The notes under the pieces: model-generated
The model's input: only the letters and a program-made list of their open reading frames with translations
Database searches by the model: none
Told to the model about the DNA's origin: nothing
Source: Planctomycetota bacterium
Lineage (GTDB): Bacteria > Planctomycetota > Phycisphaerae > UBA1845
NCBI GenBank assembly: GCA_024276605.1
Contig: JAJRWX010000001.1
Location: 1-64,000, forward strand
DNA length: 64,000 nucleotides
Direction of reading: 5' to 3'
Translations under genes and position numbers: made by a program
Part shown: piece after piece, positions 37,431 through 46,499 of the stretch
How the letters are laid out: every line of letters starts with the position of its first letter
Position numbering within the stretch: position 1 is the first letter of the stretch

Positions 37431-38402
37431 TTATGATGCGCGGAAAGACAAACCAAATCGTTCCAACTGATTCTTGATTTCGTTAAGTGATGTTTGTCCG
37501 AAATTTTGGATAGAGATAAGTTCTTTTTCCGTTTTCTCAGCGAGTTCACCCATCGTCGCAATACCCATCCATTGCAGGCATTTACGTGAACGGACGGACA
37601 GTTCCATGTCCGACACCGGCCTGTGATAGTTTTCGGCAGCACTGAGAACCGGGGGTTGTTCGGGTAGGGCGGCGGAAGCAGCGGCAGGCTGTTCCGACTG
37701 TATAGCTTGACCTATTCGAAGATGTTGATTGTCTAGCAGGTTTTTGATTTCAGTAAGCGATGTTTCACCGAAGTTTTTGTACGCGAGAAGCTCCGCCTCC
37801 GTTGTTTTCAGTAAATCATTAAGCGTATGGACCCCCATCTGTCGCAGACAATTTCTACTTCGCACGCTAAGTTCAAAATCGCTGATGGGCTGCTCAAGCG
37901 TGGCGAATCGTTTTTCGCGTTCCATGGCCCGGCGCTCGTCGAAGACCATGGAGTATGAACTTTCGACGGATTTGAGAAAGTGTCGGGCACGCCAGTTGTT
38001 CGGGTCGGCTTCAAGTACGGTGCGCAAACATTGCTCAGCTTCAGCCAGTCGCCCACGTTCTTCAAACAAAAGGGCGATATTCAGGAGTACCTGAATAGAG
38101 ACTTTCTCACCGGTAATACATTCCTGGTAGTAACTAAATGCCGCATTGTCGTCACCATATTGGTCGCTAATGTTAGCCAAGCGAAAGGCAGCGTCCTGAT
38201 GATGCGGGTCAAGGTCCAATGCCTCAAGATAACAATCCACAGCAGCTAAGCGATCACCGCCGGCCTCCAGAAGATATCCCTTCAGGAATCGAAGACCTGC
38301 CCGGTTTTCGTCATTTTCTTGGCTTGTCGCCAGCGCTGCTTTTGCTTCGTCTAGTTGATCGCTCTTAATCTGTTGTGAGATCGATTGGAGTGTGGCCGTC
38401 AT
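37431..38402 (-). CDS. TPR protein with two RNA polymerase alpha C-terminal-like domains
   Basis: 323 residues. The N-terminal half (1-160) is made of TPR-like helix pairs (GLRFLKGYLLEAGGDRLAAV, DCYLEALDLDPHHQDAAFRL, LLNIALLFEERGRLAEAEQC). It is followed by two copies of a domain that closely resembles the alpha-CTD of RNA polymerase: SDFELSVRSRNCLRQMG with NFGETSLTEIKNLL (about 170-222), and SDMELSVRSRKCLQWMG with NFGQTSLNEIKNQL (about 262-318). The DNA-contacting arginine of the RSxNCL helix is kept in both, while the lysine of the second DNA-binding loop is replaced. The rest of RNA polymerase alpha is absent. It might bind UP-element-like DNA or transcription factors through TPR-assembled complexes. 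Role inferred, not shown. Confidence 0.85.
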   Translation of the reverse strand: MTATLQSISQQIKSDQLDEAKAALATSQENDENRAGLRFLKGYLLEAGGDRLAAVDCYLEALDLDPHHQDAAFRLANISDQYGDDNAAFSYYQECITGEKVSIQVLLNIALLFEERGRLAEAEQCLRTVLEADPNNWRARHFLKSVESSYSMVFDERRAMEREKRFATLEQPISDFELSVRSRNCLRQMGVHTLNDLLKTTEAELLAYKNFGETSLTEIKNLLDNQHLRIGQAIQSEQPAAASAALPEQPPVLSAAENYHRPVSDMELSVRSRKCLQWMGIATMGELAEKTEKELISIQNFGQTSLNEIKNQLERFGLSFRAS

Positions 38403-38566
38403 TACCTGCCTTCCGAGTATCTTGACTTTGCGTCGTATCCGCCACGGGTAAACAACCCAACTGCACCGCCAGCTAGACGGTTGAACTTGAGACCCCGTTA
38501 TCCATAAGGGTCGTCAATTGTACGAACGAAACCAACAACTGACAACTACCCTGTTTCGCGATTGGC

Positions 38567-38917
38567 TCAGGTGGCTCCGGTCGCCTCGTCTGTTAGTTTC
38601 CGTAGCAGGCGAAAATCGTAAATTCCGGCATTATGGCCATCCGACCAGGTAAATTGGATGGCGTAATGGCCCACGAGTTGGGCATTTGTGACACGCCAAC
38701 TGGTCGGGTCGGATTTGAGTATTTGGAGCGGGTTTTCCTGCTTATTCTCCCGTTCGGTTCGGCAGGTCGCACATGGGCAGACTTGCCGCAACTGAGGGAG
38801 GGAAAACTCACTGCTCGATCCGTCCTGCCATTGGATGCGCAGTGTTTGCGCGGCGATGCTTACCTTCAGGTCAGCCGGCGTCGTGTTATTTGTGGGATCC
38901 TTGGGGGCATTCATCAT
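38567..38917 (-). CDS. DUF971 domain protein
   Basis: 116 residues, a single DUF971 domain (also the N-terminal domain of gamma-butyrobetaine hydroxylases). Features are IQWQDGSSSEFSLPQLRQVC, the cysteine motif CPCATC, and the closing WSDGHNAGIYDFRLLRKL. Related proteins in other bacteria are linked to iron-sulfur cluster metabolism; here only the domain is shown. It begins 34 bases after the alpha/beta hydrolase stop on the same strand. Confidence 0.88.
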   Translation of the reverse strand: MMNAPKDPTNNTTPADLKVSIAAQTLRIQWQDGSSSEFSLPQLRQVCPCATCRTERENKQENPLQILKSDPTSWRVTNAQLVGHYAIQFTWSDGHNAGIYDFRLLRKLTDEATGAT

Positions 38918-38951
38918 GTTGGTATATCTTACCAGAGTGCGTGTCCGCAGG

Positions 38952-40031
38952 CTACGCTGTGGAGCTTACCAGTTGCGGGACGACTGATTCTTCCGCCGGT
39001 GTCGATGGCTGGGCCAGAGCCGGGGCGGGACAATACAGGTGTTTTTTGAAAAATTGGGTGATTCTCTGCCCGTAGGCCTCCGGTGCGATGGTCACGGATT
39101 GGTTGTGCTTGGCATGGGGTACGATCCAAATCTCCTTTGGTCCTCTCGCCTTTTCGTACAATACCTGCGACTGTTGGATGGGGATGTAACTATCTTTTTC
39201 ACCGTGGATGAACAAAATGGATCGACGACTCAGCCGTTTGACCCCCTTCCTCACCGACGGGAAACGGCACTGAAACGTACGGGAAAATTCTCTAAACACG
39301 AACCAGCGATGTAATTGCCAGATTAACGGTGGGTGGTATTTTACGATGAAGCGAAGCCGAGCGAAGGTCAGCGCAAATCGTTTGAACAGAAATTCCAGGG
39401 CCGTATCACTACTAAAAGCCCCGTCGGTTACAATCGCACGTACGTTTTCTCGCTCAGCAGCAGCTAGGATGGCAGCACCACCACCGCGCGATATGCCGAA
39501 CAATCCCACATCTCGCCCTCGACCCTTACGCTCCAAGTAATCCCCTATGAAATCGATGGCTGCTAGCATGTCCGACCGCTCACGCCGGCTGGGCCATTGC
39601 CTGGGTCGATAATCCGGTTCGCCCTGAGATTGGCCGTGGCCTCGAAAATCAAAGGTGAATACGTCGTATCCTGCATCCAGCAGTGATGAGGTATATCGAA
39701 AGGCGCTGGATCGTTCGCTGGCGAATTCGTGCGCGAATACGATCATACCCAACGTCGGCCTATCCACAGCCCCGGAAATAATAAGGCCCCGTAAGCCAAA
39801 CCCATCCGCAGACTGAAAGCTAACTTCTTCACCGGGATAGTGGTTGATGATCCCGTTACCTGTTTCAGATGTTGGTGCGGCTCCATCCAGTAGGCGTATC
39901 GCCGCTCGGGCGTACTTTCGCAAGACGGTGATTGGATAACATATGAGCAGCGACACAGCGACGATAATCACACAGGCGCCTATGTGATCGTTAATGAAAT
40001 GTACAAACTCTGAAAAAAACGACATCATCAT
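38952..40031 (-). CDS. membrane-anchored alpha/beta hydrolase
   Basis: 359 residues with an N-terminal hydrophobic helix (about 17-36) and a serine hydrolase fold. The oxyanion region is VFAHEFAS, strand/helix DVFTFDFRGHGQSQGEP, the nucleophile elbow GISRGGGA, the acid in FIHGEKDSYIP and the histidine in PHAKHNQS. All catalytic elements are present. Substrate unknown; related proteins include BAAT/acyl hydrolases and peptidase-like S9/S15 members. Two ATG codons precede the accepted one closely, so the start may shift by a few residues. It is probably co-transcribed with the DUF971 gene downstream. Confidence 0.85.
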   Translation of the reverse strand: MMMSFFSEFVHFINDHIGACVIIVAVSLLICYPITVLRKYARAAIRLLDGAAPTSETGNGIINHYPGEEVSFQSADGFGLRGLIISGAVDRPTLGMIVFAHEFASERSSAFRYTSSLLDAGYDVFTFDFRGHGQSQGEPDYRPRQWPSRRERSDMLAAIDFIGDYLERKGRGRDVGLFGISRGGGAAILAAAERENVRAIVTDGAFSSDTALEFLFKRFALTFARLRFIVKYHPPLIWQLHRWFVFREFSRTFQCRFPSVRKGVKRLSRRSILFIHGEKDSYIPIQQSQVLYEKARGPKEIWIVPHAKHNQSVTIAPEAYGQRITQFFKKHLYCPAPALAQPSTPAEESVVPQLVSSTA

Positions 40032-40205
40032 GATTTCAGCACATAGAGACTATGCCCTCGAAATTTCTTGAATTCGACCCGATTCGTTTTACCTGACCAT
40101 GACCGCTTGCGTCAGCATGGTAGCGGTGTTTACCGAACACATGACGATTTGGCAAGTGCTCTTTTGAGGCAATGTTTCGTGGGTTGGGTGATCCATCCTG
40201 CCGAA

Positions 40206-41165
40206 TTATCGATTGACATTGGCGGCTGACATAGGTTTTGCACCTTGCAGTACGCGGATCACATCATCCACCACGTTATTCATTCTGGCCTGACTGGCGG
40301 GCGTTTTGGCACCAATGTGGGGTGTGAAAATAACGTGGGGTGCTGTTAATAGTGGATGATCGGCACTAGGTGGCTCCTCGTCGAGTACATCCAAGGCTGC
40401 GCCACCCATGGCACCATGATGCAATCGATTGGCTAACGCTGAACTATCAACCACCTGCCCGCGGGACGTGTTAATGAGCAAAGCGTCCGCCTTAAACTGC
40501 GCCAGCGCTTCTGAATCAATCAGGCATCGCGTCAGGTCGGTAAGTGGAACATGCAGACTCACGACGTCAGCACGGCGGTATAAGGCCTCTTTCTCGACGG
40601 GTGTAGCTGTGAAGTCGAGCGACGGCGGACTGACAATGTCGTTGTAGATGACGGACATGCCCAGGCCGATATGACAGCGCCGCGCTACTGCCTGACCAAT
40701 ACGACCCATACCAATAATGCCCAGCGTCATCTCAGAAAGCTCATGAGCCATCGCATTTGCGCGGGCTTGTTTATAATCGCCACTTCGAATAGCGGCATCG
40801 TGGGCAGGAATATCTCGCAGCAGCCCCAGCATCAAGGCGATGGTAAGTTCTGCTACCGCGCCGGTGGCCGCTGCGGGCGTATGGACTACCGTGACGCCAT
40901 GCTCGCTAGCGGCGACAACATCGATGTTGTCCAGACCCACGCCGCCTCGACCAATAACCTTGAGCTTGGTGGCGCACGCAATGACATCGCGCGTTACATG
41001 AGCATAAGTGCGTACCAATAGAGCATCGCAATCCACCACGGCTTCGCGCAAGTCGGCTTCGTCACACGAATCCAAAGTTGTCACCCGCCCCACCGCGCGT
41101 AAACGATCCAACGCTTCCGGTGAGAAACGCTCAGCTACAACAATGTGTAATGCGGGGTCAGCCAT
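40206..41165 (-). CDS. D-isomer-specific 2-hydroxyacid dehydrogenase (phosphoglycerate dehydrogenase-like)
   Basis: NAD-dependent 2-hydroxyacid dehydrogenase, 319 residues. The Rossmann motif is GIIGMGRIGQA; catalytic Arg in NTSRGQVVD, Glu in DVLDEEPP, His in TPHIGAKT. The pattern LKVIGRGGVGLDNIDV is typical of 3-phosphoglycerate dehydrogenase (SerA), but no C-terminal ACT or ASB domain is present, so this is a short form and the substrate is open. The frame extends to 41201, yet the ATG at 41165 has GGAAG nine bases upstream and is preferred. A small membrane-protein frame with a good ribosome binding site lies immediately upstream. Confidence 0.88.
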   Translation of the reverse strand: MADPALHIVVAERFSPEALDRLRAVGRVTTLDSCDEADLREAVVDCDALLVRTYAHVTRDVIACATKLKVIGRGGVGLDNIDVVAASEHGVTVVHTPAAATGAVAELTIALMLGLLRDIPAHDAAIRSGDYKQARANAMAHELSEMTLGIIGMGRIGQAVARRCHIGLGMSVIYNDIVSPPSLDFTATPVEKEALYRRADVVSLHVPLTDLTRCLIDSEALAQFKADALLINTSRGQVVDSSALANRLHHGAMGGAALDVLDEEPPSADHPLLTAPHVIFTPHIGAKTPASQARMNNVVDDVIRVLQGAKPMSAANVNR

Positions 41166-41250
41166 GCACGCGATCTTCCAGCGTAGAACCAGAAGCGTCA
41201 ACGGCTTGTGGAGACGACACGGCGCAGCGTCGGCGTGATGATTATGTCAA

Positions 41251-41376
41251 TCACCCCACTGATTGAGGCCATAGGGCGGCCATGAAAAAGGTGATGGTTG
41301 CCGCTGTGATGAGCCAGAATCGGTGGTTTGCACCGGCTTCAAAATGTCGAGGGTCTAAGACGGTTGGCATCGGCAT
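41251..41376 (-). CDS. predicted 41-residue single-helix membrane protein
   Basis: An open frame of 41 residues, MPMPTVLDPRHFEAGANHRF then a helix WLITAATITFFMAALW, ending QSVG. It has the strong ribosome binding site AGGAGA four bases before ATG 41376 (a second ATG follows two codons later). The hydrophobic segment at about residues 21-36 would span the membrane once. It is not homologous to anything I recognise. It lies 85 bases before the dehydrogenase start, on the same strand. Confidence 0.5.
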   Translation of the reverse strand: MPMPTVLDPRHFEAGANHRFWLITAATITFFMAALWPQSVG

Positions 41377-41557
41377 TTCTCCTGCGGGAACCAGCCCCGC
41401 ATCCGCAGCTTGCCAATTTCGCTTCAAATAAGCGATAAGCGGCGGATTATCGACCTAGCAGAACGCTCCACCTTATAGCATACCATAGGAATTCCCTCCG
41501 TGCAGTCTGAAATTGAACGGGGCACCTAAACATAGTACCCGGTGACGGTAGCCCGGG

Positions 41558-42436
41558 GTGGAAATGCGAGTACTGCTCTGGCCAAACGAGTGGCGTTACC
41601 TATTATCGGTTATTGTGAAACAGGCTATTCATCATGACATACTCTCGCTAGCTCGTGATCTGGCCCGTGAGGCGGTGGGCATTGCTGCTTCCTACCTGGG
41701 TAAAGCGGCTACAAGTTTCAAGGCGGACTGCAGCGTGGTTACCGAAGCGGACCATGCGATTCAGACGTATATCATCGAACAAGTGGCTAAACGGTTTCCC
41801 GATCACGCTTTCATCGGCGAAGAGTCGATGGCTTCCTCCCCCGGCCAAGTCGATCCGCGTACCACTCAGTACACCTGGGTGGTAGACCCCATCGATGGAA
41901 CACGAAATTATGTAGCCGGCTTTCCCAGTTACGCTACGTCGATCGGCGTGTTGGAATATTTCAAACCGGTCGTAGGGGTTATACATGAGCACTTGCTGAA
42001 TCGCAGCTATACCGCGGTGAAGGGTGGTGGAGCGAAGCGAGATGGTCAGCCGATTTCCGTTGTTACCCCGCCGCCGGGCACGGATTTACTGTTGGCTGGA
42101 CCATCAAGTAAAAATCGACCGACGACGACAATTCTGCAAAAGATCATCACGATGCAAGGGTTGATCTATCGTAATGTGGGCAGCTCCGCTATTCACCTGG
42201 CTATGGTGGCAGACGGTTGTTGTGCGGGTGCGTTTGCACACCGATGCAAACTCTGGGATATCGCAGCCGGTTTGCTGATCGTCGAAGAAGCCGGTGGTGT
42301 GGTGACGTCGCTTACCGGTGAGCCGCTTGTTCCCTTTGATTTAACGGCGAACTTACAAGCTGATATTCCTTTTGTTGCGGGTAATCCCAGAGATCACAAC
42401 AGGTTGCTGGACATCACACGACCCATGTTTGCGTAG
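41558..42436 (+). CDS. inositol monophosphatase family protein
   Basis: Mg2+-dependent phosphatase of the inositol monophosphatase family (inositol-P, histidinol-P or related substrates). Metal-binding motifs are FIGEES, WVVDPIDGTRNYVAGF and LWDIAAGLLIVEEAGGVV. Length 292 is slightly longer than usual because of an N-terminal extension of about 25 residues; starts at GTG 41558 and ATG 41564 are possible, with GGGGTGG just before. Which phosphate ester it hydrolyses cannot be told; a histidinol-phosphatase role is one option as no other his gene is nearby. Confidence 0.9.
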   Translation: MEMRVLLWPNEWRYLLSVIVKQAIHHDILSLARDLAREAVGIAASYLGKAATSFKADCSVVTEADHAIQTYIIEQVAKRFPDHAFIGEESMASSPGQVDPRTTQYTWVVDPIDGTRNYVAGFPSYATSIGVLEYFKPVVGVIHEHLLNRSYTAVKGGGAKRDGQPISVVTPPPGTDLLLAGPSSKNRPTTTILQKIITMQGLIYRNVGSSAIHLAMVADGCCAGAFAHRCKLWDIAAGLLIVEEAGGVVTSLTGEPLVPFDLTANLQADIPFVAGNPRDHNRLLDITRPMFA

Positions 42437-42515
42437 GTATGCGTTGTACACCAGTGCTCGAACACCCATCCGTGATCTTATGCCGCCCGCTGGTTGGTAG
42501 GACATGATGGCGGCT

Positions 42516-42986
42516 TTACTGGTTGTTCGACGCATCATCGCGCAGCTTGCGTAAATCGTCACGAAAAAGCTCTGCTTCTCTGCGGGCGACATCAGCAGCA
42601 TCTCGTGAGATGGCGGCTTCTTTGTGTGATCGTTCAAGCGTTTCGAGCAGGTTTTTGGTTTCGGTCAGCTTTTGTTCGAGTTGAGATCGCTTTTCGACAA
42701 TGTCACCCAACGCTTCGCTAGCCTGTGTCCACTGCGTTTTAACCTGAGCGTTGATCACTTCGGCTAATTTCCGAATGCCTGCTTCGATTTCATCGACGGC
42801 CTGTTGGGTACCTTCCGGTGCGTAAGTGTTTTCCGGTACCTGTGGTGTTGGTGTAGCCGGCGTGTTTGCCTCGGTATTTGACGCCGTTACATCAGGCGTA
42901 GGGTTTATGATATCATCAGATAGGACGTTGGCCTCGAATTCATCCGGAGTTACCGGCGTAGGCTCAACAATCTCACTCGTGGCCAA
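42516..42986 (-). CDS. coiled-coil protein, probably the C-terminal part of the preceding frame
   Basis: 156 residues read from a TTG at 42986, with no convincing ribosome binding site. The first 55 residues are acidic, Pro/Thr-rich like the end of the preceding frame; residues about 60-150 form a continuous coiled coil (IRKLAEVINAQVKTQW, VEKRSQLEQKLTETKNLLETLERSHKEAA). It overlaps the frame at 42950-43882 by 37 bases in another register. A one-base slip at the T-run in GATATTTGGCC (around 42986-42990) would join both into one protein of about 455 residues. So this is either a frameshifted gene or a separate short coiled-coil gene. Confidence 0.6.
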   Translation of the reverse strand: MATSEIVEPTPVTPDEFEANVLSDDIINPTPDVTASNTEANTPATPTPQVPENTYAPEGTQQAVDEIEAGIRKLAEVINAQVKTQWTQASEALGDIVEKRSQLEQKLTETKNLLETLERSHKEAAISRDAADVARREAELFRDDLRKLRDDASNNQ

Positions 42987-43882
42987 ATATCGTCAGTTGA
43001 TTGGTCGTCCTGGCGGTCAATCTGCTGCTGTGCCGGACTGGTTGAGACTTCTTGGGTGCTGTCGGTGGTATCTTCAACCTGGGGTTGATCTTCTACGGGA
43101 TGAGCATCCATACCCGCCGTATCAGACGACTGGGACTCATCCGAAGGGGTTGATGGTTCGGTTAGCGCGGCTACTGCGTCTTCTATGTCGCTAAGAACTT
43201 CAGCGTCCTTAGTGGCATCCTCGCACGGCATCGGGAGATTATCATCCACATCTTGCGGAGCCATTTCTTCCCGCGCTACCTCGCCGGTTATGGTATCTTC
43301 AGGCAGTTCCGGTTCAACATTTTGTATAGGAGGTTCTTCGGTGTTCTCTTGGTTGTCGCCGACCTGATCGACCGCAGTGTCGGGATTGAGTGGCTCACCT
43401 TGTTGGACGGGAGAACTATCGTCTACGAGGGTAGCCAGTTTCTCTTCCGCTTCGGCGAGCATGTCTATCGCTACCTCTGCCGTAGATTTGTTTAGGGAAG
43501 TCGAGGATTCTTCACTTTCCTCGATAACGCCTACTTCGACGGCTTCCTGTACGATGTTGTGAGCTTCATCATTTACGACAGACATGATGATTTCCTTTCG
43601 CACGCTTGGAAAAGCGCGATCAATATGGTCAATCATTTCTTCAACAAGCGGATGCTGGGCATCGTGCAAAATCTTTTTTAGTTCCTTGCGATCGGCTTGG
43701 TTATAGCGACCGGTAGGCGCCTGCCCGATAGGCGTACACCGAAACACCACATGCCGTTGCGCGCGCCGCAAAATTTCTAACTCTGTCCGCAGACATAGAA
43801 GATCGTGTGGATTGTGCACCACGATAGATGTCACGCAGCCATCGCGAGGAATGGAATAATGTCGAGGGAAAAAGTCCATCAT
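42950..43882 (-). CDS. acidic low-complexity protein, probable N-terminal part of a frame-split gene
   Basis: 310 residues. The first 110 are folded-looking (HYSIPRDGCVTSIVVHNPHD, then LRTELEILRRAQRHVVFRC) with no recognised family. The remainder is acidic, rich in Glu, Asp, Pro, Ser and Thr and probably disordered. The last residues (WPRVRLLSLRR) suddenly become basic, as expected after a frameshift, while the next frame resumes the acidic Pro/Thr style. The start at ATG 43882 is good. The gene faces the MMPL transporter divergently across 323 bases. Confidence 0.65.
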   Translation of the reverse strand: MMDFFPRHYSIPRDGCVTSIVVHNPHDLLCLRTELEILRRAQRHVVFRCTPIGQAPTGRYNQADRKELKKILHDAQHPLVEEMIDHIDRAFPSVRKEIIMSVVNDEAHNIVQEAVEVGVIEESEESSTSLNKSTAEVAIDMLAEAEEKLATLVDDSSPVQQGEPLNPDTAVDQVGDNQENTEEPPIQNVEPELPEDTITGEVAREEMAPQDVDDNLPMPCEDATKDAEVLSDIEDAVAALTEPSTPSDESQSSDTAGMDAHPVEDQPQVEDTTDSTQEVSTSPAQQQIDRQDDQSTDDIWPRVRLLSLRR

Positions 43883-44205
43883 CTATTTCGCAATCCATGC
43901 GCCTGGGCGCTTTCGGTGCAACGATCCCTCTATGTCAACAACCTATCACGATGTTCCGTAAACAGCGCATGAGGTACCCACAAGTACGTCGGATTTTGCT
44001 TTGTGCATCTTCAAATGGTAGCGCCGACCGGTATGTCTTTTCGGACCTGCGTATGCACTTTCTACTTTTCCGTTGGGACGGTTTTTATAGGCGCCTACAT
44101 GATAGACTATTTACACGCGACGAGGTAAGCGCTAGGCTTGTCTTTGGCGAAGTCGTAACGACCTCCGATAAATATCTCACCAGTGATGAGTGAAAAACAT
44201 TTACC
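43883..44205. other. divergent intergenic region
   Basis: 323 bases between two divergent genes; it should hold promoters for both. I saw no strong -35/-10 pair and no repeat. Confidence 0.4.
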
Positions 44206-46437
44206 ATGAACGGACTGACATCGACTGTCACTGCAAGACCACGCTTGGTCGTATGTCTTTGGCTTCTGATCGCAACCGTATGCTATTGGGGAGCGCCGCG
44301 CATTCCCACATTGCTGGAAGATGATCGGACTCATTTTCTTCCTAAAAATATGCCATCACAAGAGGCGGCAGCACTACTCAAACAAGAGTTTCCGGACGCT
44401 GCCTACGCAAGCCGATTGGTGGTCGTGTTTAGTCACGAGCACGGTTTAGCGGATATTGATCGCAAGGTTATCAAACGCGCATCATCAGCACTTGAAGAAA
44501 AAAGCGAGGCTATGGATTGGCGCGTGCGCTCGGCAAGCTTATGGCCGTTTCTCGCGCCGCTGTTGGAAAGTGCCGATGGCCAAGTCGCGCTCATCGTTGT
44601 GGAATTGCCCGCCGGCCCACTCACGCATCATAGCGTAAAAAGAGCACGATACGTGCGTGAGATCGTTCAGCCGTTGATCAAAGATACGTCGCTGGCCGTC
44701 GAGTTCACCGGCGACGCCGCACTCGGTGAACTGCTCGATGAAAAAGCCAAGCATGATGTTGATCGCACGACCTTGTGGGCATTTATCGCTGTGGCTTGCA
44801 TACTTCTTTTCGTATATCGCTCTCCGGTGGCGATGTTACTACCGGTGGTGACCGTGGCCATGGCCCTCCTGGTTTCGCTGGGTTTGATCGGACGGGCGGC
44901 AGCCTGGGGTTTGCCGATTAACGGCCTGGTTGAGATGTTTATCGTCGTCATCCTCGCCGGATCGGGCGTGGACTATTGCCTTTTTCTATTCGCACGTTTT
45001 CGAGAACACATGGCTGAAGGTGATGATGCGCGCTGCGCTGTCCAGGCCTGCTTACAGCGCATCGCCCCGGCTATTCTCGCCAGTGCGGGAACTAACGCCG
45101 CAGCCATGTGTACCCTGGCTCTGGCATCGAATCGTGATTTGTCAACATCCGGACCAACCATTGCGTTTGCTATTGTGATTGTCACAGTCACGGTATTGAC
45201 ACTTACACCTGCGATGATGTGTCTGGTAGGGCGTTATCTGGTCTGGCCGATGCGCATCGAACCGACCACCCATGATAGTCGTCTGTGGTCGAGCGTCGCA
45301 CGGATCGTCACGCAGCGCCCCGGACTTGTCGTGTTGTGTACGCTGATGATGATCGCGCCTTGGTGCATGGTTGGTATGCGTGTTGAGCCGTTGTTTGATG
45401 CCTATGAAGAATATCCGGCGGATTCATCGTTCGTTCGCGGCGCACGCCGTATTGAAGCACATTGGTATCATGGTCGTCCCGTTGCTGAGCAAACGTTACT
45501 TGTCACGTTGCCGGAATCCGTAGACACCATTGATCGTACAGGTCGTCTCTCATCGACCATGGATTCCCTGGCCGTGTATCTGACAGAGCATTTTCCGCTG
45601 GCTTATATGCGTGATATTTATCATCCGCTTGGGCGCCGGACTTCTGAAAATGTCAAAACTGCGACACTACCGTCCTGGTTATCCATACCGAAATCGTTGA
45701 TGCGGCCTTACTTCGTGGGCGCCTCAGATCGGGTGTTGCGCCTGGACATTGGCCTATGGGGTGAGCCTCGATCCAATGAGACCCTGGACCGAATCGAACC
45801 TCTGCGCCAAGGTGTGCGGGATGTTCTAAGTCATGCGCTGCCGCGCCCGAATGGACCGCTACCCGTCGAAGTTCATATCGCCGGCAGCAGCGCAGATTAT
45901 GTCGACAATCGCATGATTCGAGATCGTGATTTCAAAGTGGTAGCCGTTGTAGCGGTACTCGTGGTTGCATTGATTTTATATTGGTTGGTGCATTCAATCG
46001 CGCAGACGGTCATTTTGGTCGCAGCCACGCTCATCACCTATTTGGCAGCATACGGCGTAACGTGGTGGCTGGCGGTCAACTTTCTGGGCGTATCAAGCCT
46101 TAGTTATCAGATTGATTTTCTGCTATTTATCGTCGTACTCAGTCTTGGGCAGGACTATAATATCTACGTCGTGACACGTGTGCGCGAAGAACTCGACCGT
46201 GCCCATCCGCAAGAGGCTATTCGGATGGCGATTATCAAAACAGGTCAAGTCGTTAGTAGTTGTGGATTGATTATGGCTGCGGCGTTTGGGTCCATGGCGA
46301 GTGGATCGCTGGTACTTATGAAAGAGTTTGCCATTGCACTGGCACTGGGTATCCTGATCGATACGTTTGTGATTCGTCCGCTGCTTATACCGGCAACTTT
46401 GCTTCTGTTGGAGCGACGAAATCGCGCAGAAGCGTAA
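44206..46437 (+). CDS. MMPL/RND family transporter
   Basis: 743-residue inner membrane protein with two RND halves. Each has a helix, a large periplasmic loop and a five-helix bundle. The first bundle (about 195-345) has the sterol-sensing-domain-like VILAGSGVDYCLFLFARFRE, and the second (about 580-740) VVLSLGQDYNIYVVTRVREE, with the conserved aspartates that carry protons. No TolC or adaptor gene is adjacent, consistent with the MMPL branch that exports lipids or other hydrophobic molecules. The substrate is unknown. The ATG at 44206 has no marked ribosome binding site. Confidence 0.9.
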   Translation: MNGLTSTVTARPRLVVCLWLLIATVCYWGAPRIPTLLEDDRTHFLPKNMPSQEAAALLKQEFPDAAYASRLVVVFSHEHGLADIDRKVIKRASSALEEKSEAMDWRVRSASLWPFLAPLLESADGQVALIVVELPAGPLTHHSVKRARYVREIVQPLIKDTSLAVEFTGDAALGELLDEKAKHDVDRTTLWAFIAVACILLFVYRSPVAMLLPVVTVAMALLVSLGLIGRAAAWGLPINGLVEMFIVVILAGSGVDYCLFLFARFREHMAEGDDARCAVQACLQRIAPAILASAGTNAAAMCTLALASNRDLSTSGPTIAFAIVIVTVTVLTLTPAMMCLVGRYLVWPMRIEPTTHDSRLWSSVARIVTQRPGLVVLCTLMMIAPWCMVGMRVEPLFDAYEEYPADSSFVRGARRIEAHWYHGRPVAEQTLLVTLPESVDTIDRTGRLSSTMDSLAVYLTEHFPLAYMRDIYHPLGRRTSENVKTATLPSWLSIPKSLMRPYFVGASDRVLRLDIGLWGEPRSNETLDRIEPLRQGVRDVLSHALPRPNGPLPVEVHIAGSSADYVDNRMIRDRDFKVVAVVAVLVVALILYWLVHSIAQTVILVAATLITYLAAYGVTWWLAVNFLGVSSLSYQIDFLLFIVVLSLGQDYNIYVVTRVREELDRAHPQEAIRMAIIKTGQVVSSCGLIMAAAFGSMASGSLVLMKEFAIALALGILIDTFVIRPLLIPATLLLLERRNRAEA

Positions 46438-46499
46438 GTGAAGATCATTGGCTTATATCGCTGCATGCGTAGTTAGATTGTGGTTGGCATGGGCAAGTA

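Noticed and set aside
37304-37642. 112-residue frame ending at MITE copy 3
   Set aside because: Mostly out-of-frame shadow of the TPR/alpha-CTD gene; its TAG end arises from the element border by chance.
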